From contig JAJRAG010000016.1 in assembly GCA_028682925.1 (NCBI GenBank), positions 1 through 5,654 of the forward strand: DNA of 5,654 nt. Reading direction: 5' to 3'. Within the stretch, counting starts at the first letter, position 1; the number at the start of each line of letters is the position of its first letter. The notes under the pieces were generated by a model, which saw only the letters and a program-made list of their open reading frames with translations, did no database searches and had not been told where the DNA came from. Below, piece after piece: positions 1 through 5,654 of this stretch. The stretch is from Methanomassiliicoccales archaeon. GTDB taxonomy: Archaea > Thermoplasmatota > Thermoplasmata > Methanomassiliicoccales > JACIVX01. The translations under genes and the position numbers were made by a program.

Positions 1-867
1 ATATCCCACATCGTCGACGCCATGCCGTCTTGGGTGGACACTGTCCTCATCGCTGTCAATTACAGGAAGGACGCCCTTGAATCCTACTTCGAGGAGCTGA
101 CTCTACCGAGGAAGATCATATTGATCGAGGAATCGACTCCCCTCGGGACCGGCGGTGCAATAAAGAACGTCAGCGATCATCTGGATGATACATTCGTCGC
201 TTTGAACGGGGACGTCCTATCATCTATCGACATGGAATCGATGGTTCGCTTTCATAGGTCATCAGGGGGAATGGGAACAATCTCCTTATGGGAAGTGCCA
301 GATCCTAGTGCCTTCGGTGTCGTAGCGCTTGAAAGCGACAATAGGATACGATCCTTCCAGGAGAAGCCCGCAAAGGGAGATGAGTTGTCGAACCTGATAA
401 ATGCTGGCGTCTATGTCTTCGAGCCAGACATCCTAGATAACATTGAGGAAGGCGCTGTCTCGTTGGAGCGCCAGGTCTTCCCGAGAGTGCTCGATAGAGG
501 CATCTACGGCTACAAGTTCGAGGGGTACTGGGTCGACTGCGGTACCAGGGAGAGCTTCCTGAGGGCCCAAAGGATTCTCATGGACATGGGAAGGCAGACG
601 ACGTCCGCCAATTCGCTCATCGACTCCTGCACGGTCGCCTCTCCGAACTACTTGGAGGGCGTCATCGGTCGGAACTGCAAAATAGGACCCTACGTCTCCG
701 CTCAAGATGGCGTTATCCTGGGTGAAGGTTGTGTTGTGTCGGACAGCATTCTGATGGAGGGGGCCGTCGTAGGCCCGAATTCGACAGTCAAAGGATCGAT
801 TGTAGGACCGCGGTTCGAGATCGGTTCCGGTGAGAAGATTATCGACTCGATACTTGCCATCGGTTAG
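1..867 (+). CDS. NDP-sugar pyrophosphorylase (sugar-1-phosphate nucleotidylyltransferase), 5' truncated
   Basis: Predicted cytoplasmic enzyme joining a sugar-1-phosphate to an NTP to give an NDP-sugar and pyrophosphate. The reading frame is open to base 1 (ISHIVDA precedes the first ATG at 22), so the true start lies upstream. By family comparison about 35-45 residues are missing, including the GG-x-GTRL nucleotide-binding loop. Visible family landmarks are GTGGA (145-159), the NGD metal-binding aspartate (codon 211-213), the FQEKP motif near 355-369, SNLINAGVYVFEP near 388-426, and GYWVDCGT near 523-546. From about 600 onward the protein becomes short isoleucine/valine/glycine hexapeptide-like repeats, a left-handed beta-helix as in mannose-1-phosphate guanylyltransferase-like enzymes. 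The helix is short, so a bifunctional GlmU with acetyltransferase activity is less likely. Substrate cannot be fixed from the sequence; GDP-mannose or a UDP/dTDP-sugar are options. The family call is firm, the substrate is open. Confidence 0.9.
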   Translation: MSHIVDAMPSWVDTVLIAVNYRKDALESYFEELTLPRKIILIEESTPLGTGGAIKNVSDHLDDTFVALNGDVLSSIDMESMVRFHRSSGGMGTISLWEVPDPSAFGVVALESDNRIRSFQEKPAKGDELSNLINAGVYVFEPDILDNIEEGAVSLERQVFPRVLDRGIYGYKFEGYWVDCGTRESFLRAQRILMDMGRQTTSANSLIDSCTVASPNYLEGVIGRNCKIGPYVSAQDGVILGEGCVVSDSILMEGAVVGPNSTVKGSIVGPRFEIGSGEKIIDSILAIG

Positions 868-903
868 ATCGTTTCTTGGCGATATGGCTCGCTTCTAGCA
901 TAG

Positions 904-919
904 GTATTTATTCTATAAT
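904..919 (+). promoter_or_regulatory. Probable promoter (TATA-box-like AT island) of the transporter operon
   Basis: The 88-nt space between the stop of the pyrophosphorylase (867) and the permease ATG (956) contains one AT-rich island, TATTTATTCTATAAT at 905-919, in otherwise GC-richer DNA. If this is an archaeal TATA box, transcription would begin roughly 25 nt downstream (about 930-940), leaving a short leader before the ATG. I see no strong BRE just upstream. The TATAAT at 914-919 also looks like a bacterial -10 element, but no good -35 hexamer lies at the right distance. It is the only sizeable non-coding gap in the window, which supports a transcription start here. Confidence 0.45.
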
Positions 920-955
920 CCGTTTGGGGAGAATTGTAGGCAGTTGGGGCCTTCG

Positions 956-2608
956 ATGAAGCGAACCGAGCGATTGGTTAACTTTGTTAGCGGAAGGAAG
1001 TTCCGCAAGAGCTGGTACGCATTCATCATCGCATTCTTCCTGATCTTTGTCATCCTCCCGACCGTCTACGTTCTAACATATACATACACGCAATGGAACG
1101 CGATCCAGAGCAATGTCCTCGACAACAAAGAAACCGTTGACATGATATTGGGGGCGATTGCAGCCTCTTTCGAGATCGCAGCAATCGTGACCATAATAGA
1201 TTTTGTCGTCGGCCTGCCCATGGCTTGGATGCTTGTGCGCAAGAAGTTCAGAGGCAAGAATCTCTTGGACACACTCATCGACATGCCTCTGGCCGTCCCC
1301 ACCGCGGCTCTGGGTTTCTCCAGCGCCATATTCTGGGCGGCGACCCCGTCCGCGATGAACGCTCCTCCGTTTGCGCTCGGAGCGATAACGTCTCCGATGC
1401 TGCTCATCATACTGCTTCACATCGTGTTCTCGTATCCTTACATGGTGCGGTCCTTGGCCGCGATCCTTGAACAGATCGACGAGACGTACGAGATTGCTGG
1501 GCAGACCCTGGGGGCCAGCAAACTGACGGCGGTCAGGACCATCACCCTTCCTTTGTTCAGGGCCGGGTTGGTCACTGGTATCATCTTGTGCTTCTCGAGG
1601 AGCCTGAGTGAGACTGGAGGCACCATGATTGCATTGTCCACCATGGCCAACTCCGCCGGTTTCAATACGGGGCCCACGCTCATTGGCACATGGAAGAAGC
1701 TCTCCGGCTCAAATCCAGAGCTTATTCCTCAGCTTGCCTTCGTCAGCATCCTTCTGATAATCATAGCGCTTGTTCTCCTCGTTATTCTGAAGCTGGTTGT
1801 GATGAAGGTGAGATTGCCTATGGGCAAGATATGGCCAACCCCTGAGAAGATACTCAGCCGCGGATTGGTCCCCAAAATGAAGGACGGTTTCACCGTCCTG
1901 TTCCTTGCCTTTTTCATACTCATCCCTTCGTTCTTCATATTCTCGTTTGTCGCCACTTCGTCGGCAGCTGTTGGAGACTGGGGCCCGTTCCTCAACAGCT
2001 TGGGTTACTCTTTCGCGATCGCTGCGATCGTGACGGTCATAGATCTTGCCCTTGGAATCCCTCTTGCGCTCTACATCTCGAGGAACCCCTCGAAGAAAAT
2101 AAGTCATTCGCTCGACATACTGGTGAACGTCCCCCTCATCGTGCCCACAGCGGCCCTCGGGTTCTCTTTGGGACAATTCTGGACCGACCAGTCCTTGATA
2201 CCTTCCGTGCCGACGCTTCTCATCATCCTTGCGCACGTCGCGTTCACCTATCCTTTGGTCGTAAGGAACGTGACGGGAGCAATGGAGGAGATCGATCCGT
2301 CGTATGAGGAGACCGCAAGGACTCTTGGTGCAAAACCGATCCAAGGATTCAGACGCGTCCTGTACCCCATGATAAAGAGCTCGATATTGGCCGGATCGAT
2401 CATGGCGTTCACAAGAAGCCTTGGAGAGACCGGAGCGACGCAAGCCGTTGTCAGCGACGTCGTAACGGCTCCGGTCTACATCGTGCAACTAGTAAATACG
2501 AACCAGTATTATCTGGCCGGTCTCGCCTGCATCATCCTGATCATCGTCTCCTACGCCGCGATGCTCTTGTTGAGATACCTCACAAGAAGGAAGCAGGGGG
2601 CGCTCTAG
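956..2608 (+). CDS. ABC transporter permease, fused two-domain (sulfate/molybdate/iron/thiamine-type)
   Basis: Membrane channel subunit of a binding-protein-dependent ABC importer, 550 aa with about 12 hydrophobic segments. It is an internal duplication. Residues 71-127 and 352-409 share AAIVT-(I/V)-ID, a G-(L/I)-P turn and PTAALGFS ending in FW. Further on, F-(S/T)-YP, EID-(E/P)-(T/S)-YE and RSL-(S/G)-ETG recur in both halves. Each half has an EAA coupling loop that docks on an ATPase: E179...G186...LP199 and E451...G458...YP471. Fused two-domain permeases are known in ThiP- and FbpB-type systems, while the RSLGETGAT stretch resembles sulfate/molybdate/tungstate permeases, so an oxyanion is plausible but unproven. 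Start: ATG 956 is preferred because MKRTERL leads into a basic stretch before the first membrane helix; TTG 944 would add four residues and cannot be excluded. The stop directly abuts the next start. Confidence 0.9.
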   Translation: MKRTERLVNFVSGRKFRKSWYAFIIAFFLIFVILPTVYVLTYTYTQWNAIQSNVLDNKETVDMILGAIAASFEIAAIVTIIDFVVGLPMAWMLVRKKFRGKNLLDTLIDMPLAVPTAALGFSSAIFWAATPSAMNAPPFALGAITSPMLLIILLHIVFSYPYMVRSLAAILEQIDETYEIAGQTLGASKLTAVRTITLPLFRAGLVTGIILCFSRSLSETGGTMIALSTMANSAGFNTGPTLIGTWKKLSGSNPELIPQLAFVSILLIIIALVLLVILKLVVMKVRLPMGKIWPTPEKILSRGLVPKMKDGFTVLFLAFFILIPSFFIFSFVATSSAAVGDWGPFLNSLGYSFAIAAIVTVIDLALGIPLALYISRNPSKKISHSLDILVNVPLIVPTAALGFSLGQFWTDQSLIPSVPTLLIILAHVAFTYPLVVRNVTGAMEEIDPSYEETARTLGAKPIQGFRRVLYPMIKSSILAGSIMAFTRSLGETGATQAVVSDVVTAPVYIVQLVNTNQYYLAGLACIILIIVSYAAMLLLRYLTRRKQGAL

Positions 2609-3700
2609 ATGCCGGAGATAAGGCTCGAAGGGATACGCAAGCGCTACGGGAGCATCAAAGCCGCCGATGATTTGGAGCTCTCGGTCAAGGACGGCGAGTA
2701 CATCTGCCTCCTCGGCCCGACCGGCGCCGGGAAGACCACGGCGTTAAGGATCATAGCGGGCCTGACAGAACCGGATTCCGGAAAGGTTTTCTTCGACGAC
2801 CACGATGTCACCGATATGGAGCCAGAAGATAGGAAAGCGGTGCTGCTTTCACAGTCATATTCGCTGTTCCCTCATATGACTGTCGCTGAGAACGTGCTGT
2901 TCGGGCCGAACATAAGGAACTGGTCAGAAGAAGCGAGGATCAAAACCCTCGCGAACATGTTGGATCTGGTGAGATTGACACGCAGATCGGACGCATATCC
3001 AAAGGAACTGAGCGGGGGAATGCAGCAACGAACCGCTCTCGCGAGGGCGCTCGCTTCGGGAGCTGAGGTTCTCCTGCTCGATGAGCCCCTGCGCGCCTTG
3101 GACGCGAGATTGAGGATAAGTCTGCGGTACGAGCTGAGATCCCTCGCCAAATCGCTCGGGATCACTACGATACACGTCACGCACGACCAGGACGAGGCGC
3201 TCGTCATGGCGGACCGGATCGCGGTCATAAGGAATGGAAAGATCCAGCAGATTGGGACACCGATTGAGGTATTTGAAAGACCGATATCACCCTTCGTCGC
3301 TAATTTCTTGGGGCAATCGAACTTCTTTCAGGGCTCAGTCACCTATGTGAACGGGAGGACAGAGGTAAGAGACGAGCAGGGACGCACAGTCGCCGCTGGC
3401 ACAGCGAATGTGGAAGTCGGAGAGAGAGTGGCGGTGGGGATCAAAGTCGGAAACACCGAGATAACGAAGGAACATGACGGCTATTTGCAGGGAATCGTTG
3501 AGCGCACTCTATTCGAGGGTCGGGACGTCTTCGTCGACGTGATGGTGGCGGGCCTTGGCCGCTTTTCTTCCAGGATCCCTGCCGGAAGAAGCGGAGAGTT
3601 CTCAGTCGGCGATAAGGTGTCGATAGATTGGAGCCCTGAGAAGGCGACCGTGTTCAGGTTGAAGGACAGAAGCCTCGATGACGAGCTGAGGGTGGAGTAG
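2609..3700 (+). CDS. ABC transporter ATP-binding protein 1 (MalK/CysA/PotA-type with C-terminal TOBE-like region)
   Basis: Cytoplasmic ATPase subunit, 363 aa, usual length for the class. In order: A-loop aromatic Y13, Walker A GPTGAGKTT (36-44), Q-loop Q82 followed by LFPHMTV, signature LSGGMQQR (134-141), Walker B VLLLDE (154-159), and switch H192 in HVTHDQDEA. The D-loop reads LRALD instead of the usual LSALD: Arg162, codon 3092-3094, replaces the conserved serine. Residues from about 236 form a beta-rich TOBE-like tail, but the usual RPE motif is replaced by KVG (279-281). The ATG follows the permease TAG with no gap, and AGGGGG at 2595-2600 is a plausible ribosome-binding site, so translation is probably coupled. 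It matches the next gene residue for residue across the catalytic core, which indicates tandem duplication. Substrate is undetermined. Confidence 0.92.
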   Translation: MPEIRLEGIRKRYGSIKAADDLELSVKDGEYICLLGPTGAGKTTALRIIAGLTEPDSGKVFFDDHDVTDMEPEDRKAVLLSQSYSLFPHMTVAENVLFGPNIRNWSEEARIKTLANMLDLVRLTRRSDAYPKELSGGMQQRTALARALASGAEVLLLDEPLRALDARLRISLRYELRSLAKSLGITTIHVTHDQDEALVMADRIAVIRNGKIQQIGTPIEVFERPISPFVANFLGQSNFFQGSVTYVNGRTEVRDEQGRTVAAGTANVEVGERVAVGIKVGNTEITKEHDGYLQGIVERTLFEGRDVFVDVMVAGLGRFSSRIPAGRSGEFSVGDKVSIDWSPEKATVFRLKDRSLDDELRVE

Positions 3701-4786
3701 ATGCCGGACGTTGAGATGAAGGACATCACGATGCGGTGGGGCAATGTCATCGCTGCGGAGGATGTCAATCTCAAGATCCAGGACGGAGAATATGTCACGA
3801 TACTAGGACCGTCCGGCTGCGGCAAGACCACGCTCGTCAGGATAATAGCGGGAATCCTGAAACAGACCAAGGGGGGCGTCTATATCGACGGCAAGAACAT
3901 GGCCGATGTGCCGACCGAGGAGAGGGACATCGGTTATGTGTTCCAGAACATCGCATTGTTCCCGCACCTTGATGTGATGGAGAACGTCTCGTATGGCCCA
4001 AGGGTCAGGGACGTCAAAAAACCAGAATGGGAGAGAATATCCCACAAGTACCTGGAACTGGTCAAGCTCCTCGACAAGATGAAGATGTTCCCTTCGGAAC
4101 TGTGCGGTGGCGAGCAGCAGAAAGTGTCTCTCGCCAGAGCCCTCTCCACGGGCGCCAGGCTCCTCCTGCTTGACGAACCGTTGTCAGCTCTGGATGCAAG
4201 GGTCAGGGTCGATCTCAGGTACGAACTGAGAAGACTGGTGAAATCGCTCGGTCTGACCACTCTGCATGTCACACATGATCAGGAAGAGGCGATGTCAGTT
4301 TCGGACAGGATCGTCCTGATGAGGAGCGGACGCATAGTCGAATCTGACACTCCCGAGACCATGTACATGCGCCCGAAATCCATCTTTGCGGCATACTTCA
4401 TCGGCGAGACGAACCTACTCGAGGGGTCCATCAAGAAGACCGACGCCGCCGCCACGACGGTCGAGCTTAGAGACGGGACGCTGATCGAGGTTGCTACGAC
4501 GGATTTCAGAGAGGGGGACCCAGTAGTCATATCCGTGAGGCCAGAATATGTCTACCCCGCCGTCGCAGGCATCCATGCCATCGTTTCGTCCGTCACCTTC
4601 GTGGGCACTCACTTCAGAATAGTCGCGGTAGCGGACAGCGACGACAAAGTAGAGTTCGACGTTCCTGCGACAGTGGAGCGAGAATATAATAAAGGAGACG
4701 ATGTTAATCTAACGATAGATAAGAGGTCGGCAATAGTCTACGCCAGGACACCTGGAGAACTTGGGGAGGCAACAAAACTTGAGTGA
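3701..4786 (+). CDS. ABC transporter ATP-binding protein 2 (MalK/CysA/PotA-type with TOBE domain), variant signature motif
   Basis: Second ATPase subunit, 361 aa, and the likely heterodimer partner of ATPase 1. Landmarks fall at identical positions: A-loop W13, Walker A GPSGCGKTT (36-44), Q82 in VFQN followed by LFPHLDV, Walker B LLLLDE (154-159), canonical D-loop LSALD (161-165), and switch H192 in HVTHDQEEA. The signature is unusual: LCGGEQQK instead of LSGGQQQR, with Cys135 (codon 4103-4105) in place of the nearly invariant serine and Glu138 in place of Gln. The C-terminal TOBE region keeps the standard ISVRPE motif (RPE at 280-282). The ATG directly follows the TAG of ATPase 1, with GGTGGAG at 3691-3697 as ribosome-binding site. 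The gene ends in TGA, overlapping the start of the PhoU-like gene. With Walker A, Walker B and the H-switch intact, it probably binds ATP; how well its signature supports hydrolysis in the partner site is uncertain. Confidence 0.92.
   Translation: MPDVEMKDITMRWGNVIAAEDVNLKIQDGEYVTILGPSGCGKTTLVRIIAGILKQTKGGVYIDGKNMADVPTEERDIGYVFQNIALFPHLDVMENVSYGPRVRDVKKPEWERISHKYLELVKLLDKMKMFPSELCGGEQQKVSLARALSTGARLLLLDEPLSALDARVRVDLRYELRRLVKSLGLTTLHVTHDQEEAMSVSDRIVLMRSGRIVESDTPETMYMRPKSIFAAYFIGETNLLEGSIKKTDAAATTVELRDGTLIEVATTDFREGDPVVISVRPEYVYPAVAGIHAIVSSVTFVGTHFRIVAVADSDDKVEFDVPATVEREYNKGDDVNLTIDKRSAIVYARTPGELGEATKLE
4763..4769 (+). promoter_or_regulatory. Ribosome-binding site that decides a TTG start
   Basis: GGGGAGG lies inside the last codons of ATPase 2. 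It is 9 nt upstream of TTG 4779, a normal Shine-Dalgarno spacing. It begins within the earlier in-frame TTG at 4761, so it cannot serve that codon. This argues that the PhoU-like protein starts at 4779 (MSEGRSLLDWFGKRR). Confidence 0.6.
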
Positions 4787-5465
4787 GGGCAGATCGCTGC
4801 TTGATTGGTTTGGAAAGCGCCGTGAGTCCGTGATCATGAATCAGATTCGAAGCCACGCTTTGAAGGTCAGGGACACGGTCATGGAGCTCAATCGCGCTGT
4901 AGCCGCAGTGGGCAACGAGGAAAAGGAAAAAGCGCTCGAGGCGATCAAGAGGTTGCTAGTCTCCGAGAAGGATGCGGACAAACTTGAGAACTCCATCACG
5001 GAGGAGCTCAGCAAGGGGGACTTGGAGTCTAGAGAAAGAGAAGATTTGATGCACCTGGTGCGGAGACTGGATTATGTGGCCGATTGGGCAAAGGAAGCGA
5101 GCCTCAATCTTCAACTCATACTCGAGGCGGACGTCGAAGTGCCCAGGTCCCTGTGGGCCAGCTACAGGATGATGACCGAGGAGCTCGAGAAGGCAGCCAA
5201 GGAGATCAAGATCAGTATCGACAATTTCGGGACCGACGTCGAGGTCGTCATGAAACACGAACGTGAGGTCGAGGCTAGCGAACATATCTTGGACGATCTT
5301 TACTTCTCGACCAAGAAAGAGATACTCTTCGCCCAGATGGACCCCAGGGCGATCTTCCTGATGAGGGACATGCTCCATGGTATTGAGAACTCGGCGGACA
5401 GCTGCAAAGATGCGGCCGACATAATCCACATCCTTGTTACATCGGATCTGCATCGCGGCAGGTAG
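4779..5465 (+). CDS. PhoU/DUF47-family protein (putative phosphate-transport regulator)
   Basis: Predicted soluble all-helical protein of 228 aa, typical for DUF47 (PhoU-like) proteins of archaea and bacteria. The N-terminus LLDWFGKRRES is characteristic of the family. PhoU-type E/D-xxx-D metal-cluster motifs are visible: E63-D67 (EKDAD), D98-D102 (DYVAD) and E203-D207 (ENSAD), the last followed by CKDAADII. DUF47 proteins are usually linked to PiT-type phosphate permeases, and PhoU proper to Pst ABC systems, where they restrain uptake. Here the gene overlaps ATPase 2 by 8 nt, implying translational coupling and a role tied to this ABC transporter. The start is inferred as TTG 4779 from the Shine-Dalgarno sequence and family N-terminus; TTG 4761 would add six residues. 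It has no membrane segment or DNA-binding domain. Family call is strong; function is inferred from family and context. Confidence 0.85.
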   Translation: MSEGRSLLDWFGKRRESVIMNQIRSHALKVRDTVMELNRAVAAVGNEEKEKALEAIKRLLVSEKDADKLENSITEELSKGDLESREREDLMHLVRRLDYVADWAKEASLNLQLILEADVEVPRSLWASYRMMTEELEKAAKEIKISIDNFGTDVEVVMKHEREVEASEHILDDLYFSTKKEILFAQMDPRAIFLMRDMLHGIENSADSCKDAADIIHILVTSDLHRGR

Positions 5466-5468
5466 ACA

Positions 5469-5654
5469 ATGGCTATGGCCCAGAGGCTTTTCGGCACGAA
5501 TGGCGTCCGCGGTGTCGTCAACGAGGATATGACGGTCCAGCTGGCAATGGATTTAGGTAGGGCGATAGGGACTCACATGGGGGGACGCGTCGCGATTGGC
5601 AACGACTCCAGGACTTCCTGCGACATGCTGAAGAGCTCAGTCGCTGCCGGACTC
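5469..5654 (+). CDS. glmM: Phosphoglucosamine mutase / phosphohexomutase family, 3' truncated
   Basis: Only the first 62 residues are inside the window. The start MAMAQRLFGTNGVRGVVNEDMT carries the FGT-(D/N)-GVRG signature of GlmM-type alpha-D-phosphohexomutases, and IGNDSRTS matches the conserved G-(R/N)-D-(T/S)-R-x-S segment. The phosphoserine loop (TASHNP-type) lies beyond the edge. The family interconverts sugar-6-phosphate and sugar-1-phosphate; glucosamine is the usual substrate of this subgroup, but archaeal relatives can act on glucose, mannose or pentose phosphates, so the symbol is provisional. ATG 5469 is 3 nt after the PhoU-like stop, with a weak AGGT 5 nt upstream; ATG 5475 is an alternative. 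A mutase would supply the sugar-1-phosphate used by a pyrophosphorylase such as the one at the left edge. Confidence 0.85.
   Translation, partial: MAMAQRLFGTNGVRGVVNEDMTVQLAMDLGRAIGTHMGGRVAIGNDSRTSCDMLKSSVAAGL

Noticed and set aside
879..892. GCGA-6 nt-TCGC inverted repeat after the pyrophosphorylase stop, a possible terminator
   Set aside because: Only a 4-bp stem, with no U-tract after it; too weak to call a terminator or operator.
1709..2488. Long minus-strand open frame (259 codons) opposite the permease
   Set aside because: It lies wholly antisense to a strongly supported permease, translates to a charged, family-less sequence rich in R/D/E/H, and has no promoter or ribosome-binding context. 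It is a shadow of the plus-strand codon pattern.
4701..4712. ATG TTA ATC TAA mini-ORF preceded by AAAGGAG
   Set aside because: Three codons long and embedded in the ATPase 2 frame; the apparent ribosome-binding site is explained by the coding sequence.
4761..4778. Upstream TTG start for the PhoU-like gene (234-aa version)
   Set aside because: The Shine-Dalgarno GGGGAGG would begin within this start codon, and the extra residues do not match the family N-terminus; TTG 4779 fits both spacing and homology.
4956..5453. Minus-strand open frame of 165 codons opposite the PhoU-like gene
   Set aside because: Antisense to a well-supported DUF47 gene and without recognisable motifs; explained by codon bias of the sense gene.

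Overview
The window reads as a densely packed, all-plus-strand stretch of a mid-GC prokaryotic chromosome, most likely from a euryarchaeon. Signs for this are heavy use of AGG/AGA for arginine and ATA for isoleucine, a TATA-like AT-rich element upstream of the operon, TTG starts, a PhoU/DUF47-type helical protein and an archaeal-looking phosphoglucosamine mutase. A Thermoplasmata-like lineage is a guess from style only. Four of the five visible stop codons are TAG.

Layout: (1) positions 1-867 hold a 5'-truncated sugar-nucleotide pyrophosphorylase with a C-terminal hexapeptide helix. (2) A gap of about 88 nt carries the only clear promoter-like DNA. (3) From 956 to 4786 lie three butted genes for an ABC importer core: one fused two-domain permease and two different but paralogous ATPases. 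Each boundary is a TAG stop immediately followed by an ATG start. (4) A PhoU/DUF47-family gene (4779-5465) overlaps the second ATPase and probably starts at TTG 4779. (5) Three bases later a phosphoglucosamine mutase-type gene (glmM-like) begins and runs off the window end.

Working model: permease plus two ATPases form an asymmetric transporter that imports a small anion or similar solute. The permease signatures resemble the sulfate/molybdate/tungstate class, and the PhoU-like partner hints at phosphate-type regulation. No substrate-binding protein is encoded in the window. The flanking pyrophosphorylase and sugar-phosphate mutase belong to sugar-nucleotide synthesis, so the transporter block appears to sit between two genes of that pathway.

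The most interesting points are complementary active-site deviations in the two ATPases (LCGGE signature in one, arginine in the D-loop of the other), the missing binding protein, the tight coupling of a DUF47 protein to an ABC importer, and the run of in-frame TAG junctions. I saw no mobile elements, CRISPR arrays, tRNAs or rRNAs.
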